The notes beneath the pieces are model-generated. The model ran no database searches. It saw nothing but the letters and a program-made list of their open reading frames with translations, and had not been told where the DNA came from. Below are positions 40,960 through 49,605 of a stretch of DNA of 64,000 bases, in pieces. The stretch lies in the NCBI GenBank assembly GCA_015056365.1, contig SVGM01000015.1, positions 1 through 64,000 of the forward strand, given 5' to 3'. Made by a program: the position numbers and the translations under genes. Source of the stretch: Clostridiales bacterium. Its GTDB lineage: Bacteria > Bacillota > Clostridia > Christensenellales > Aristaeellaceae. Each line of letters starts with the position of its first letter. Positions within the stretch are counted from its first letter, which is position 1.

Positions 40960-41919
40960 TTACCCCAGCTTCTTTTCAAAACACAGCCAGTCCTCTTCGT
41001 ACATCCGTGTGCTGCCGCATTCCTGATAGCCGCAGCTCCGGTAAGCGCGGAGGGCTTTTTCGTTGCCGGGAGATACCAGCATGTGCACAGTATCAAAACC
41101 GGAAAGACGCATTTCTTCTTCCATATAGCGTACCATCTGCCCGGCAAGACCCTGTCCCTGCTTACATTGCTTCACACCGATTCGCGAAAGAACGCAAGGT
41201 TTCTCTGCCGGGATCGTCCAGCAGTCCAGATGAGTTAGTTCGTTATCGGGATGAGCAGCGCCTACGGCGATCAGCTCATCACCGTCGAAAGCGCCATATA
41301 ATGAATTGCATGCAATATCAGCTTCGATGATTTCGCGGTCAGGATATCCTTCATCCCAGGTGCATCCGGGCAGGCCCTTCAGGCTGTCGTACAACTGGAC
41401 GGCCTGGTCGGCTATGCTCATACCCACACGAGCGAAACGATGGGGGAGTACCTGGTACTCCAGAAAGTGCCGGAAGTCGGTCATTCCGATGGCATGATAG
41501 AACTGATGGGCGTTTTCATTGAAATCCCATACGTCAAGCTCTACCCGGGGATAGCTTCGCTCCCTGGCATCCTGATAGATGTATTCCATCAAAGCACGCC
41601 CTGCGCCGCTGCGTTGACAGGCTTCATCTACGCAGATTTCCTCCACATGCACAACTCGGCGGGGCAGAGAATAGGGGGTCGCTTCCCGCGACAGATAACC
41701 GATAATGGCGTAGCCGAGCACGTCGTTATTACGGATGGCCACCAGCACACGCTTGTTAGGCTGTGCCTGATGCCAGCGCATCAGACCTTGGTTATCGCCA
41801 TCGCCCGGCGCAAACAGGTCGGGACGACCGTGTACGTGTAGGGAATGGATCTGATCATGCAGCGCAGCGACGCGGCAGACTTCCTCTGGTTGCATATCAC
41901 GAACAATAATGGTATTCAT
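40960..41919 (-). CDS. tandem GNAT acetyltransferase
   Basis: A 319-aa protein with two GNAT domains. The N-terminal one (about 3-150) has VVHVEEICVDEACQRSGAGRALMEYIYQDA (acetyl-CoA loop around QRSGAGRAL). The C-terminal one (about 165-318) has LSRIGVKQCKQGQGLAGQMVRYM. ATG 41919 is used, since the frame to 41964 has no better start. It acetylates an unknown amine. It is 14 bp after the IMPACT-family gene, at the end of the tyrosine T-box operon. Confidence 0.83.
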   Translation of the reverse strand: MNTIIVRDMQPEEVCRVAALHDQIHSLHVHGRPDLFAPGDGDNQGLMRWHQAQPNKRVLVAIRNNDVLGYAIIGYLSREATPYSLPRRVVHVEEICVDEACQRSGAGRALMEYIYQDARERSYPRVELDVWDFNENAHQFYHAIGMTDFRHFLEYQVLPHRFARVGMSIADQAVQLYDSLKGLPGCTWDEGYPDREIIEADIACNSLYGAFDGDELIAVGAAHPDNELTHLDCWTIPAEKPCVLSRIGVKQCKQGQGLAGQMVRYMEEEMRLSGFDTVHMLVSPGNEKALRAYRSCGYQECGSTRMYEEDWLCFEKKLG

Positions 41920-41933
41920 ATTGGCGATTCTCC

Positions 41934-42584
41934 CTATTCTTCTTCGATAGGAGCTTCTATCCACGGAGAATAGCTTTCTTCTTCCAGAAGTCCTTCGATA
42001 CGCCCGTCCGTCACCCGGGTCAGCTCAGCTTGCGCCATTTCGCTGTCTTCTGCCTTTACACTGATCTCAAAAGCAACAGCGGTAGTAAACTCCGTGCTTT
42101 CCAGTCGTATGGGCAGACTTTTCAGGGTGTGCTGCACCTTATCCCACAAGGGATAGGCCACCTCAAACATCCATGTTTCGGTAGGATGCATCTCGCAAAC
42201 CTGTGCGGCGTTGAGCGCGATGACACAGCCCTGGGTATATGCGCGAACCAGTCCGCCTGCGCCCAGCAGAATGCCGCCGAAGTAACGGGTGACCACCACA
42301 ACGCAGTCCACCACGCCACGGGCTTTCATGACCTCAATGATGGGCATGCCAGCCGTTCCGCCGGGTTCGCCGTCGTCGCTGTAGCGCATGATGCCAGCAT
42401 TTTGTCCGATGATATAGGCATAGCAGTTGTGGGTGGCATCCTTATGCTTGGTACGGATACGGTCGAGGAAACTGAGCGCTTCCTCGACCGTTTTCACAGG
42501 CGCTGCATAGCCAATGAAGCGGCTCTTGTTGATGATCACTTCATCACTGGCTTCTTTCAGCAGCGTTTTATAGGCTTTCATCAT
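41934..42584 (-). CDS. YigZ/IMPACT-family protein (UPF0029)
   Basis: A 216-aa protein with a UPF0029 N-domain ([60 protein letters not shown]) and a DUF1949 C-domain (about 140-205). The family is implicated in translation control. The biochemical role is not established. The start overlaps the tyrS stop by 4 bp. Confidence 0.9.
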   Translation of the reverse strand: MMKAYKTLLKEASDEVIINKSRFIGYAAPVKTVEEALSFLDRIRTKHKDATHNCYAYIIGQNAGIMRYSDDGEPGGTAGMPIIEVMKARGVVDCVVVVTRYFGGILLGAGGLVRAYTQGCVIALNAAQVCEMHPTETWMFEVAYPLWDKVQHTLKSLPIRLESTEFTTAVAFEISVKAEDSEMAQAELTRVTDGRIEGLLEEESYSPWIEAPIEEE

Positions 42585-43807
42585 GCTTTCAGCATCAGGC
42601 GGCAGTAGCCCTTCTTGCCTTTGCGCAGCAGCAGACCGTCGGTACCGATCATTTCGGCGGTAATGGCCATGTTGATGTCGGTCACTTTTTCTTCGTTGGC
42701 AGCCACAGCACCGGATTCCACCATCTTGCGGGCTTCACCGCGGCTCTTGCACAGGCCGCAGGAGGCAAGCAGGGTGGTGATGCGGTTGTCCTCAGCCAGC
42801 TCGGCAGCGGAAACCTCGAAGGTGGGAACGTTCTGGCTGGCGCCGCCACCGGCGAACAGCGCGGCAGCCGCTTCGGCAGCCTTGGCGGCTTCCTCTTCGC
42901 CGTGGATCATCTTAGTGATCTCAAAAGCAAGTACCTTCTTGGCTTCGTTGATCTCTGCGCCTTCCAGTGCGCCCAGACGGCGAACTTCGTCCATGGGCAG
43001 GAAGGTCAGCAGCGCCAGGAAGCGTTCCACATCCTGATCAGCCACGTTGCGCCAGTATTGGTAGAACTCGTACGGGGTGGTACGGTTGGGATCAAGCCAC
43101 AGCGCACCCTTCTCGGTTTTGCCCATCTTCTTGCCGTCGTGGGTCATGATCAGCTTACAGGTCAGTGCGAAAGCGTCCTCCTGCTCCTTGCGGCGGATCA
43201 GGTCGGCACCGCCCAGCATATTGCTCCACTGGTCGTCGCCGCCGATCTGCAGGCGGCAGCCGTGGGTCTTGAACAGCTGCAGGAAGTCGTAGCTCTGCAT
43301 GATCATGTAGTTGAATTCAAGGAAGGTGAGGCCTGTTTCCATACGGCGCTTGTAGCACTCGGCGGTCAGCATGCGGTTCACGCTGAAATGGGCGCCGATC
43401 TCGCGCAGGAAGTCCACGTAGTTCAGGTTCAAAAGCCAGTCACCGTTGTTGACCATGGAGGCCTTGCCTTCACCAAACTCCATGAAGCGGCTCAGCTGCT
43501 TCTGGATGGCGGCTACGTTATCGGCGATGGTCTCCTTGGTGAGCATCTTACGCATATCGGTCTTGCCGCTGGGGTCGCCGATCATGGCAGTGCCGCCGCC
43601 GCACAGGATGATGGGTCGGTGACCGGCCTTTTGCAGGTGGCTGGCCATGATGATAGGCATGAAGTGGCCCACGTGCAGGCTGTCAGCGGTGGGATCAATG
43701 CCCAGGTAGAAGGTGACAGGGCCCTTTTCCATGGCCTTGTAGAGATCTTCCTCGAAGGTGACCTGAGCGATAAATCCGCGCTCTTTGAGCATATCAAGTA
43801 CGTGCAT
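42581..43807 (-). CDS. tyrS: tyrosyl-tRNA synthetase
   Basis: A 408-aa class I synthetase: HIGH-like [16 protein letters not shown]-like [13 protein letters not shown], and C-terminal S4 RNA-binding domain (about 340-400, [20 protein letters not shown]). ATG 43807 is preferred to 43825 because AAAGGA is then 9 nt away. It charges tRNA-Tyr. It lies 77 bp behind the aminotransferase, under the T-box whose specifier reads UAC. Confidence 0.95.
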   Translation of the reverse strand: MHVLDMLKERGFIAQVTFEEDLYKAMEKGPVTFYLGIDPTADSLHVGHFMPIIMASHLQKAGHRPIILCGGGTAMIGDPSGKTDMRKMLTKETIADNVAAIQKQLSRFMEFGEGKASMVNNGDWLLNLNYVDFLREIGAHFSVNRMLTAECYKRRMETGLTFLEFNYMIMQSYDFLQLFKTHGCRLQIGGDDQWSNMLGGADLIRRKEQEDAFALTCKLIMTHDGKKMGKTEKGALWLDPNRTTPYEFYQYWRNVADQDVERFLALLTFLPMDEVRRLGALEGAEINEAKKVLAFEITKMIHGEEEAAKAAEAAAALFAGGGASQNVPTFEVSAAELAEDNRITTLLASCGLCKSRGEARKMVESGAVAANEEKVTDINMAITAEMIGTDGLLLRKGKKGYCRLMLKA

Positions 43808-43884
43808 GATGTTTCGTCCTTTCATGAATGATTTTGTTTGTAGGGATAACCAATCGTGTTTTCAGAAGTGCAGCTGCGAAGCGA

Positions 43885-45075
43885 TCAGCCGATATTCTCT
43901 GTAAACAGCTTGCGCAGCTTAGCCATTCCCTCCCGGATCTGTTCGGGCGTGGAGTTGGAGAAGTTCAGGCGCAGGGTATTGTGATGGCCGCCATAAGGGT
44001 AGAAATGGGTGCCGGGGACGTAGGCAACGCCGGCATCCACAGCAGCCTGGAACAGCTCAGTGGCGTTAAAACCCTCAGGCATTTCCACCCAGATGAACAA
44101 GCCGCCTTCAGGCACAAAATACCGGGTGCCTTCGGGGAAGGATTTGAGTTCTTCCAGCATCAGCTCCATCTTTTCCCGGTAAGCGGGAATGATGCTCTCG
44201 ATATGAGGCGCAAGCAGTCCGCGGCGCAGGAACTGGTCCACGATAGCCTGATTCAGGTTGGGGGTATGCAGGTCGGTGCCCTGCTTGCCAATGGTGCACT
44301 TGCGCAGGATGTCCTTTTGGGCAACCAGGAAACCAACGCGCATGCCCGGGCTAATGATCTTGGAAAAGCTGCCCATATAGGCTACGTGACCAGTGGTATC
44401 ATAGCTCTTGATGGTGGGCAGGTGGTCGCCGGTGTAGCGCAGGTCGCGGTAGGGATCATCCTCCATGACGATAAAGCCGTACTTGGCAGCCAGCTCAGCG
44501 ATGGGCTTGCGGCGGTCGGCGGCCAGCGTGCGTCCAGACGGGTTCTGGAAGGAGGGGATCACATAGAAAAGTTTGGGATGATGCTCCTTGATGGCTTCTT
44601 CGAGTTTATCAAGCATCACGCCGCCTTCGTCGCTCTCCACGGGGATCAGCTTGGCCTGATACAGATTCAGCGTCTGCATATTGCCAAGGAAGGTGGGGCT
44701 TTCAACCAGTACGGCGTCGCCGGGGTTGATGAAGGCTTTGAGCATCAGATCCATGCAGCTGGTGGAGCCAGTGGTAGGCAGCACGCCGTTCAATTCCAGA
44801 TCAAAGCCGTACTGCTGCTGAATATACGCACTCAGACTTTCCACAAAGGGGGGATAACCTTCGGTGGCGCCGTATTGCAGGATGCGCTTGCCGTCAGCCT
44901 TAATGACGTCGCGGGCGATGTCTGCGCAGATTTCGTCCGGCAGCGCGGCCAAAGAGGGATTGCCCCCCGCGAAAGAGATCATGCCAGGTTTGCCCAGCAC
45001 CTTGAAGATCTCGCGGATGGCGCTTCCGCTGACGCCATCAAAGCGTTCGGCGAATTGGATACCTTCAGGAATCAT
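43885..45075 (-). CDS. PLP-dependent fold-type I aminotransferase, likely aromatic
   Basis: A 396-aa class I/II aminotransferase: MISFAGGNPSLAALPDEICA, YGATEGYPPFVESLSAYIQQ, TGSTSCMDLMLKAFINPGDA, IPSFQNPSGRTLAADRR, EDDPYRDLRY and the Schiff-base Lys in YMGSFSKIISPGMRVGFLV, then Arg in HHNTLRLNFSN. This is the MocR/ARO8-like subgroup of aminotransferases. AAGGAGG is 9 nt from ATG 45075. The upstream tyrosine T-box suggests an aromatic 2-oxo acid/tyrosine role (inference from the specifier). Confidence 0.88.
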   Translation of the reverse strand: MIPEGIQFAERFDGVSGSAIREIFKVLGKPGMISFAGGNPSLAALPDEICADIARDVIKADGKRILQYGATEGYPPFVESLSAYIQQQYGFDLELNGVLPTTGSTSCMDLMLKAFINPGDAVLVESPTFLGNMQTLNLYQAKLIPVESDEGGVMLDKLEEAIKEHHPKLFYVIPSFQNPSGRTLAADRRKPIAELAAKYGFIVMEDDPYRDLRYTGDHLPTIKSYDTTGHVAYMGSFSKIISPGMRVGFLVAQKDILRKCTIGKQGTDLHTPNLNQAIVDQFLRRGLLAPHIESIIPAYREKMELMLEELKSFPEGTRYFVPEGGLFIWVEMPEGFNATELFQAAVDAGVAYVPGTHFYPYGGHHNTLRLNFSNSTPEQIREGMAKLRKLFTENIG

Positions 45076-45102
45076 AGGGATAACCTCCTTTTGGTTTCGG
45101 GG

Positions 45103-45380
45103 AAAAGAAAACCGCCTTCCCCGCTGTAATGGGGAAGGCGGCAGAAAATCTGTCGCGGTACCACTTCCGTTTGACATATCTCTCACGAAATATATCCTCT
45201 GTGCGATGCAAGTCACATCGCATGCGCTGTAAACGGCGCACCGTCGGACTGCTACTATCAGTTCACAGCCGGGCTCGGGGATGTATTCGCCAGCGTGCCG
45301 TCGCTTTCTTGCACCAACCGAAAGCTCTCTTCAGACGTGCATCTGCCGGGTACTCCTTCCCGTCATTGCTTGTAGAGCTA
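45103..45380 (-). promoter_or_regulatory. T-box leader, tyrosine specifier UAC
   Basis: On the minus strand the T-box sequence AAGTGGTACCGCG (45154-45166) is followed by a terminator of 11-12 bp (CCGCCTTCCCC.../...GGGGAAGGCGG, 45112-45141) and a T-rich run (45103-45111). In Stem I, AGTA and GAATACA face each other as in the specifier loop, so the codon after GAA is UAC (45283-45285), tyrosine. Conserved GGTGCAAG of Stem I is also present. Uncharged tRNA-Tyr should stabilise the antiterminator and allow expression of the aminotransferase-tyrS operon. Confidence 0.88.
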
Positions 45381-45408
45381 TTATAGGGAAGGCGGGGGAG
45401 AAAGTCAA
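45380..45408 (-). promoter_or_regulatory. promoter of the T-box operon
   Basis: On the minus strand, TTGACT (45403-45408), a 17-bp spacer and TATAAT (45380-45385). Confidence 0.9.
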
Positions 45409-45419
45409 GAAATATTTCC

Positions 45420-46781
45420 TTACCAGGAATACTTTGCAGCCTTGTTTACAGCATTCTGATGGTCCGGATCCACCCTGTTGGTCTCGTGGGTCTTACTGTT
45501 TTTAAAGTGAATGCAGAAGTGGCCGTCAAAACCATTGCCGCTGATGGTGGTAGTGCCGTGGGGCATACCATTCATAGAAGCGGCATAAACATGACCGTTG
45601 TACATTACCAGAATCGGGCGTCGACGCCAGCTCCAGGAACCGCCGTAGATGCTCTTCATGGTTTCGGTGTCCTTCTTGGTGCGGGGTTCGGCGTCAATGT
45701 GGTTGGAGCCGGACCAGCGAACCGCCTCAAAGGTTTTGCCTGTGGATACGTCTTTGATGGTGAAGCGGGCATTCTTCGGGATCACTTTGGTCATATTATC
45801 CTTGAACCAGTCAGGATTTTCCGTCTTGTACTTCTTGCTGCTGGTAGAGGAAGAACTGCTGGAGGAAGAGCTGGAAGACGTTTTACTGGTGCCGAAGATC
45901 ACGCGGATGGTGCCCTCGCCGGCAACACCGTCGGCCTTTAGGCCGCGCTTGCTCTGAAAACGCTTCACAGCCGCTTCGGTACCCGCGCCATAGTTTCCGT
46001 CAATAGTGCCGCTGTAATAGCCGAGGCATTCCAGCGCCTGCTGCAGCTTGACCACATCACTGCCGGAGGAGCCAACCTTCATGGGGGAGGGGGCGCTGCC
46101 GATCTCAGAGATGCTGTTGACGGTCTTGTACTTGGAACTGGAACTGCTGGAAGACGATTTGGTGGTAGTGGTCGTTTTCTTGGTTGTGCTGGAACCGTTG
46201 AGCTCAGCGTTCATGGAAGTCTTGGCGCAGCTGCCGAAGATGCTCTTTACGGTATCGCGGCCTGCAACGCCGTCGGCCAGCAGCTTGTGATCAGCCTGAT
46301 AAGCGCGTACAGCGGCGGTGGTACCGGTGCCGTAGTCGCCGTCGATCTTGCCATCGTAGTAGCCCAGAATATCAAGCGCCTGCTGCAGCTTCTTTACATC
46401 ACTGTTGTTGTCGCCGATGCGCATTGCGCCGGGGGCGTCGCCGAGGGCCTTGATCTTGTCGGCGTTTTTGATGGCGCTGTTGCTGCTCAGATTCACATAC
46501 TGCTTCATGATGTAGCCGGTAAACTTGCCGTAGCGCACCTTGTACCAGCTGCCGGAAGTACCTAAAACATCAACTTCTTCACCCTTAGGCAGGGTTTGAA
46601 GCGCTTCAGAGTCCTTGTCAGCGGATTTGCGGAGCACGACTTTTGCGTTTACCGTGCCGGTTTCAGCAGAAGCAGCAGAAGCCGTCTGGATCATGCCAAC
46701 ACACAGAACCACCAGCATCAGCACGATCAAAAAACGGTGCATCAGCGATTTTTTTGTGTTACCGGTATGAATCAGTTGCAT
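45420..46781 (-). CDS. secreted SH3 / peptidoglycan-binding-domain protein
   Basis: A 453-aa protein from ATG 46781 (AAAGGAGG upstream). Signal peptide ends near ASAASAETG. Then SH3b (about 48-100, KVVLRKSADKDSEALQTLPK), PG_binding_1 (about 118-185, DVKKLQQALDILGYYDGKID), a Thr/Ser-rich linker, a second PG_binding_1 (about 235-300, VKLQQALECLGYYSGTIDG) and a Ser-rich linker. The C-terminal domain (about 320-453, RFTIKDVSTGKTFEAVRWSG, GFDGHFCIHFKNSKTHETNR) resembles the domain seen in secreted clostridial proteins near the wall. No catalytic call is made. Expected to sit in the cell wall. Confidence 0.82.
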   Translation of the reverse strand: MQLIHTGNTKKSLMHRFLIVLMLVVLCVGMIQTASAASAETGTVNAKVVLRKSADKDSEALQTLPKGEEVDVLGTSGSWYKVRYGKFTGYIMKQYVNLSSNSAIKNADKIKALGDAPGAMRIGDNNSDVKKLQQALDILGYYDGKIDGDYGTGTTAAVRAYQADHKLLADGVAGRDTVKSIFGSCAKTSMNAELNGSSTTKKTTTTTKSSSSSSSSKYKTVNSISEIGSAPSPMKVGSSGSDVVKLQQALECLGYYSGTIDGNYGAGTEAAVKRFQSKRGLKADGVAGEGTIRVIFGTSKTSSSSSSSSSSSTSSKKYKTENPDWFKDNMTKVIPKNARFTIKDVSTGKTFEAVRWSGSNHIDAEPRTKKDTETMKSIYGGSWSWRRRPILVMYNGHVYAASMNGMPHGTTTISGNGFDGHFCIHFKNSKTHETNRVDPDHQNAVNKAAKYSW

Positions 46782-46972
46782 TGGTAATCCTCCTTTTAAC
46801 ATTGTGCCGAAAGGAAAATGAAAAACGACTTTTTCATTACGTAATATTCAAGCACAATAAGAATATATTACATATGTATTAAAAAGTCAACCGATTCGGG
46901 ACATTATTTACAAATCATCAGGTAAAAAACGGAGGTTTTGATAGTAAAGTTAGCGGAATGTGACCGAGAGTA

Positions 46973-47001
46973 TTGACGAAAACCTTTTTGGAGATTAAAC
47001 T
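46973..47001 (+). promoter_or_regulatory. promoter of the 822-aa gene
   Basis: TTGACG (46973-46978), a 17-bp spacer and TAAACT (46996-47001). The rest of the 289-bp gap (46782-47070) is A/T-rich with no other feature I can support. Confidence 0.6.
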
Positions 47002-47070
47002 GTACGATGTTCACGGTTCATTCATATTTTTTTATTTTCAATATCAGGAAAGAATTAAGAGGTTTATTTT

Positions 47071-49539
47071 ATGAAGGAGATCAACGGTACCATAACCCTC
47101 GCTTATGTTGAGGAGGACAATAAACAGCGCGTTATTTTTCGAATCTTTCCGCTGTGCACCCGCGAAGGCGAACAGATGCATGGTGACAAGGCGCTGTTTC
47201 CCGACGACGGCAGTTTGAGAATCGTTCCTGACAAGCGCGAGCAGAGTACGTTTAAAGAGCGTATGCGCGAAATTGGCGGCTTGTGTGCCATCAATCTTGT
47301 CAGCGACGGCCGTGAGTTAGTCAAAGTTCGTCAGAACCGTAATTATGCCCCGGATCAGGGCGAACGTAACCAGCTTGCCATCTATTCTGATGTGATCTGC
47401 GAGTTTGCTCAGGGTGCTTGCTTTGAGGTGGTGGACGCCGGCACCGATGCCGCTGGCGCCCTCACGCCCATGGTTTTGATCCAGTCGAACAAGCTGCTGT
47501 ATGGTCCGGTTGACCGTCAGGAAGCCGCCGCTTCCAGTGTGGACAGCCTCAAGCCTTTTGGCGATGACAGCTTCCTGCTCCATCAGGTGGACGCCCCTCT
47601 TCTGGGTACCCGGCGTATCTGCTGGAATCCTGAATCTTTGCTGAACTGGCGTCAGCGCCGCAGCGCCTTGCGTCGCCGTGAACGCGGTCATGTGGATGAA
47701 GTCAAGGCGGATGAAAGCAAAGCCGTTGAGACGCCCGCCGCTGCTCCTGAACAGCCTCAGCCTGTCAAGGCCGAAGATAAAGCAGCTGAAAAGCCTGTTC
47801 AGCCCAAGAAAGAGAACAGGCCCCGTCAAGAGCAGAAAGAAACCAAGCCGGAATGCAAACCTCAGCCGAAGGCAGAGCCCAAAGCCGAAGCTAAGACGGA
47901 ATCCAAGGCTGAAGTCAAAAAGCCTTTGCAGCATCCTTCGGCTGAAGCACAGCAGCCCAAAGAGCTTACCGCCAAGCCGGAAAAAGCGTCCGAAGCAGAG
48001 GAGAACGCGCTGCCCATCGGTACACGTCTAGATATTCTGGATCAGGACCTGAGCTTTGATCAGCAGCTGTACCGACTGGCGCAGCCGTTGAGCAGCTCGG
48101 CCAACCGCCTGAGCGATCTGCAGGAGAGGCAGGAAGAAGAACCTGTGGAAGAAGTCGCTGCTCATTTTTCGGGCACGCCGCTGAACCGCAACACCAAGCA
48201 GATTACCAGGAGCATGCGTCAGCCTCAGTCCGTGCACCATGTGGTGGAACGCCATCTGGTCAAGTCCGGCGTTCTTCAGGGCGAACATGCCACCTATCAG
48301 CTGGTCGACAACCCTATTGAAAATCTGTTGATGCATATGGAATATGTTTGGCAGGATTCGGAGCTTCGCCAGCAGGCCATTGCCCAGTTGATGGATAACG
48401 ATACCTTTACCAGCGACCTGATGCAGGCGATGCGCAACAAGGGCCTCAGCGTCAAAGCGTATCGCGCTGCCCAGGAACAGCTGGCAGACATTGAGGCAGA
48501 ACGTCTTGACCTGCTGCTGCAGCTTGACCTGGCCAAAAACAACGAGAAGAAGTTCCGTGAGGAAGCGCTGGCGAACTTGTCCCAGAAGCATCGTGCCGAG
48601 TCCGAACGACTCAAGCGTGAAGTGCAGCAGATGGATAAAACCAGAGATGAGCTGGCGGCGACCCTGCAGACAATGAGCCAGGAAGCCGCTGATAAGACCC
48701 GCGCTTTCCTGTCCGATCATATGACCAGCCTTTCCGGCATCTCTGCGGATCGTATTGTCCTATCGCCTGTTCTTGGCAAGCAGTATCATGCCAGAGAACT
48801 TTCTGAACTGCTGCGCGTTCATATGAACGAAAAGGGCTACGGTATCAGCGATGACGATGCGATTTCCCTGCTGACCCTTCTGTCCGTGAGCAATGCCATC
48901 TGTCTGCGGGCCTCCACTCAGGAGGATGCGATCCATTTTGCAGCTGTGCTTCTGGAAAGCCTCGGACTTGAGAATGTATACGCAGTGCTGAAAGGCAATG
49001 TCAGAGTAGAGATGCTCAGCCTTCTGCCGGACGACCAGCTCCGTACGCCCACCGTTACGGTTCAGCCTGCCGGTACCGAGGCCCTGAGCGTCTACGGCCA
49101 CAAAACGATCTTTGTGACCACGGATCCTGCCCGTAGCGTTCAGCCCTTCTGCCCGGTCTTTACTGTACCGCAAATGCAGAAGCGTTCGTTTGATAATGGC
49201 AGCAGCTGGCAGTCTGTGAAACCCGCTTCTTTGGACACCTTCAACGCCATCCGCACCGATGTTCATCCCCTTTTGACAGAGGCCGAGAGATGGTTTGATG
49301 ATCTGAAAAAGTATCTGGCGAATGCGCAGATTGCTGTCCCAGACATCACCCTGTCGGATATGCGGCAGTTTATGGAAGCCAGTATGCGCAAGATTCGTGG
49401 CGGTTTTGTAGCGTCTGCAGATCTGGCAGTGTGCCACTGGATCGTCCCCGCGCTGATGCAGTGTCAGCCTGATCAGGAGACGATCCGCGAAGCTCTCTCC
49501 GGTTTGCCTCGCGCCCTGGAAATGCTGAAATTCGAATGA
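47071..49539 (+). CDS. large protein with coiled coil and degenerate AAA-like C-terminus
   Basis: An 822-aa protein of unknown function. Residues 1-200 form a beta-rich domain (INGTITLAYVEEDNKQRVIF). About 210-315 is a Lys/Glu/Pro/Ala-rich linker. About 330-430 is mixed, and about 460-560 is a coiled coil (AAQEQLADIEAERLDLLLQL). About 565-822 resembles an AAA+ ATPase: ISLLTLLSVSNAICLRASTQ then EDAIHFAAVLLESLGL sits where beta1-P-loop-alpha1 would be, but GxxxxGK is absent. YGHKTIFVTTDPARSVQPFC follows, like a later beta strand. I infer an inactive AAA+-type regulator or scaffold. It is monocistronic. Confidence 0.75.
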   Translation: MKEINGTITLAYVEEDNKQRVIFRIFPLCTREGEQMHGDKALFPDDGSLRIVPDKREQSTFKERMREIGGLCAINLVSDGRELVKVRQNRNYAPDQGERNQLAIYSDVICEFAQGACFEVVDAGTDAAGALTPMVLIQSNKLLYGPVDRQEAAASSVDSLKPFGDDSFLLHQVDAPLLGTRRICWNPESLLNWRQRRSALRRRERGHVDEVKADESKAVETPAAAPEQPQPVKAEDKAAEKPVQPKKENRPRQEQKETKPECKPQPKAEPKAEAKTESKAEVKKPLQHPSAEAQQPKELTAKPEKASEAEENALPIGTRLDILDQDLSFDQQLYRLAQPLSSSANRLSDLQERQEEEPVEEVAAHFSGTPLNRNTKQITRSMRQPQSVHHVVERHLVKSGVLQGEHATYQLVDNPIENLLMHMEYVWQDSELRQQAIAQLMDNDTFTSDLMQAMRNKGLSVKAYRAAQEQLADIEAERLDLLLQLDLAKNNEKKFREEALANLSQKHRAESERLKREVQQMDKTRDELAATLQTMSQEAADKTRAFLSDHMTSLSGISADRIVLSPVLGKQYHARELSELLRVHMNEKGYGISDDDAISLLTLLSVSNAICLRASTQEDAIHFAAVLLESLGLENVYAVLKGNVRVEMLSLLPDDQLRTPTVTVQPAGTEALSVYGHKTIFVTTDPARSVQPFCPVFTVPQMQKRSFDNGSSWQSVKPASLDTFNAIRTDVHPLLTEAERWFDDLKKYLANAQIAVPDITLSDMRQFMEASMRKIRGGFVASADLAVCHWIVPALMQCQPDQETIREALSGLPRALEMLKFE

Positions 49540-49548
49540 CCAATTGAA

Positions 49549-49580
49549 AACACACCATCTGAAAAAGCAGATGGTGTGTT
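49549..49580. terminator. bidirectional terminator between the 822-aa gene and the PBP gene
   Basis: A 12-bp perfect stem AACACACCATCT / AGATGGTGTGTT, with T and A runs on either side. Confidence 0.93.
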
Positions 49581-49605
49581 TTTATGCCTCTTGAGCGATG
49601 GGAGT

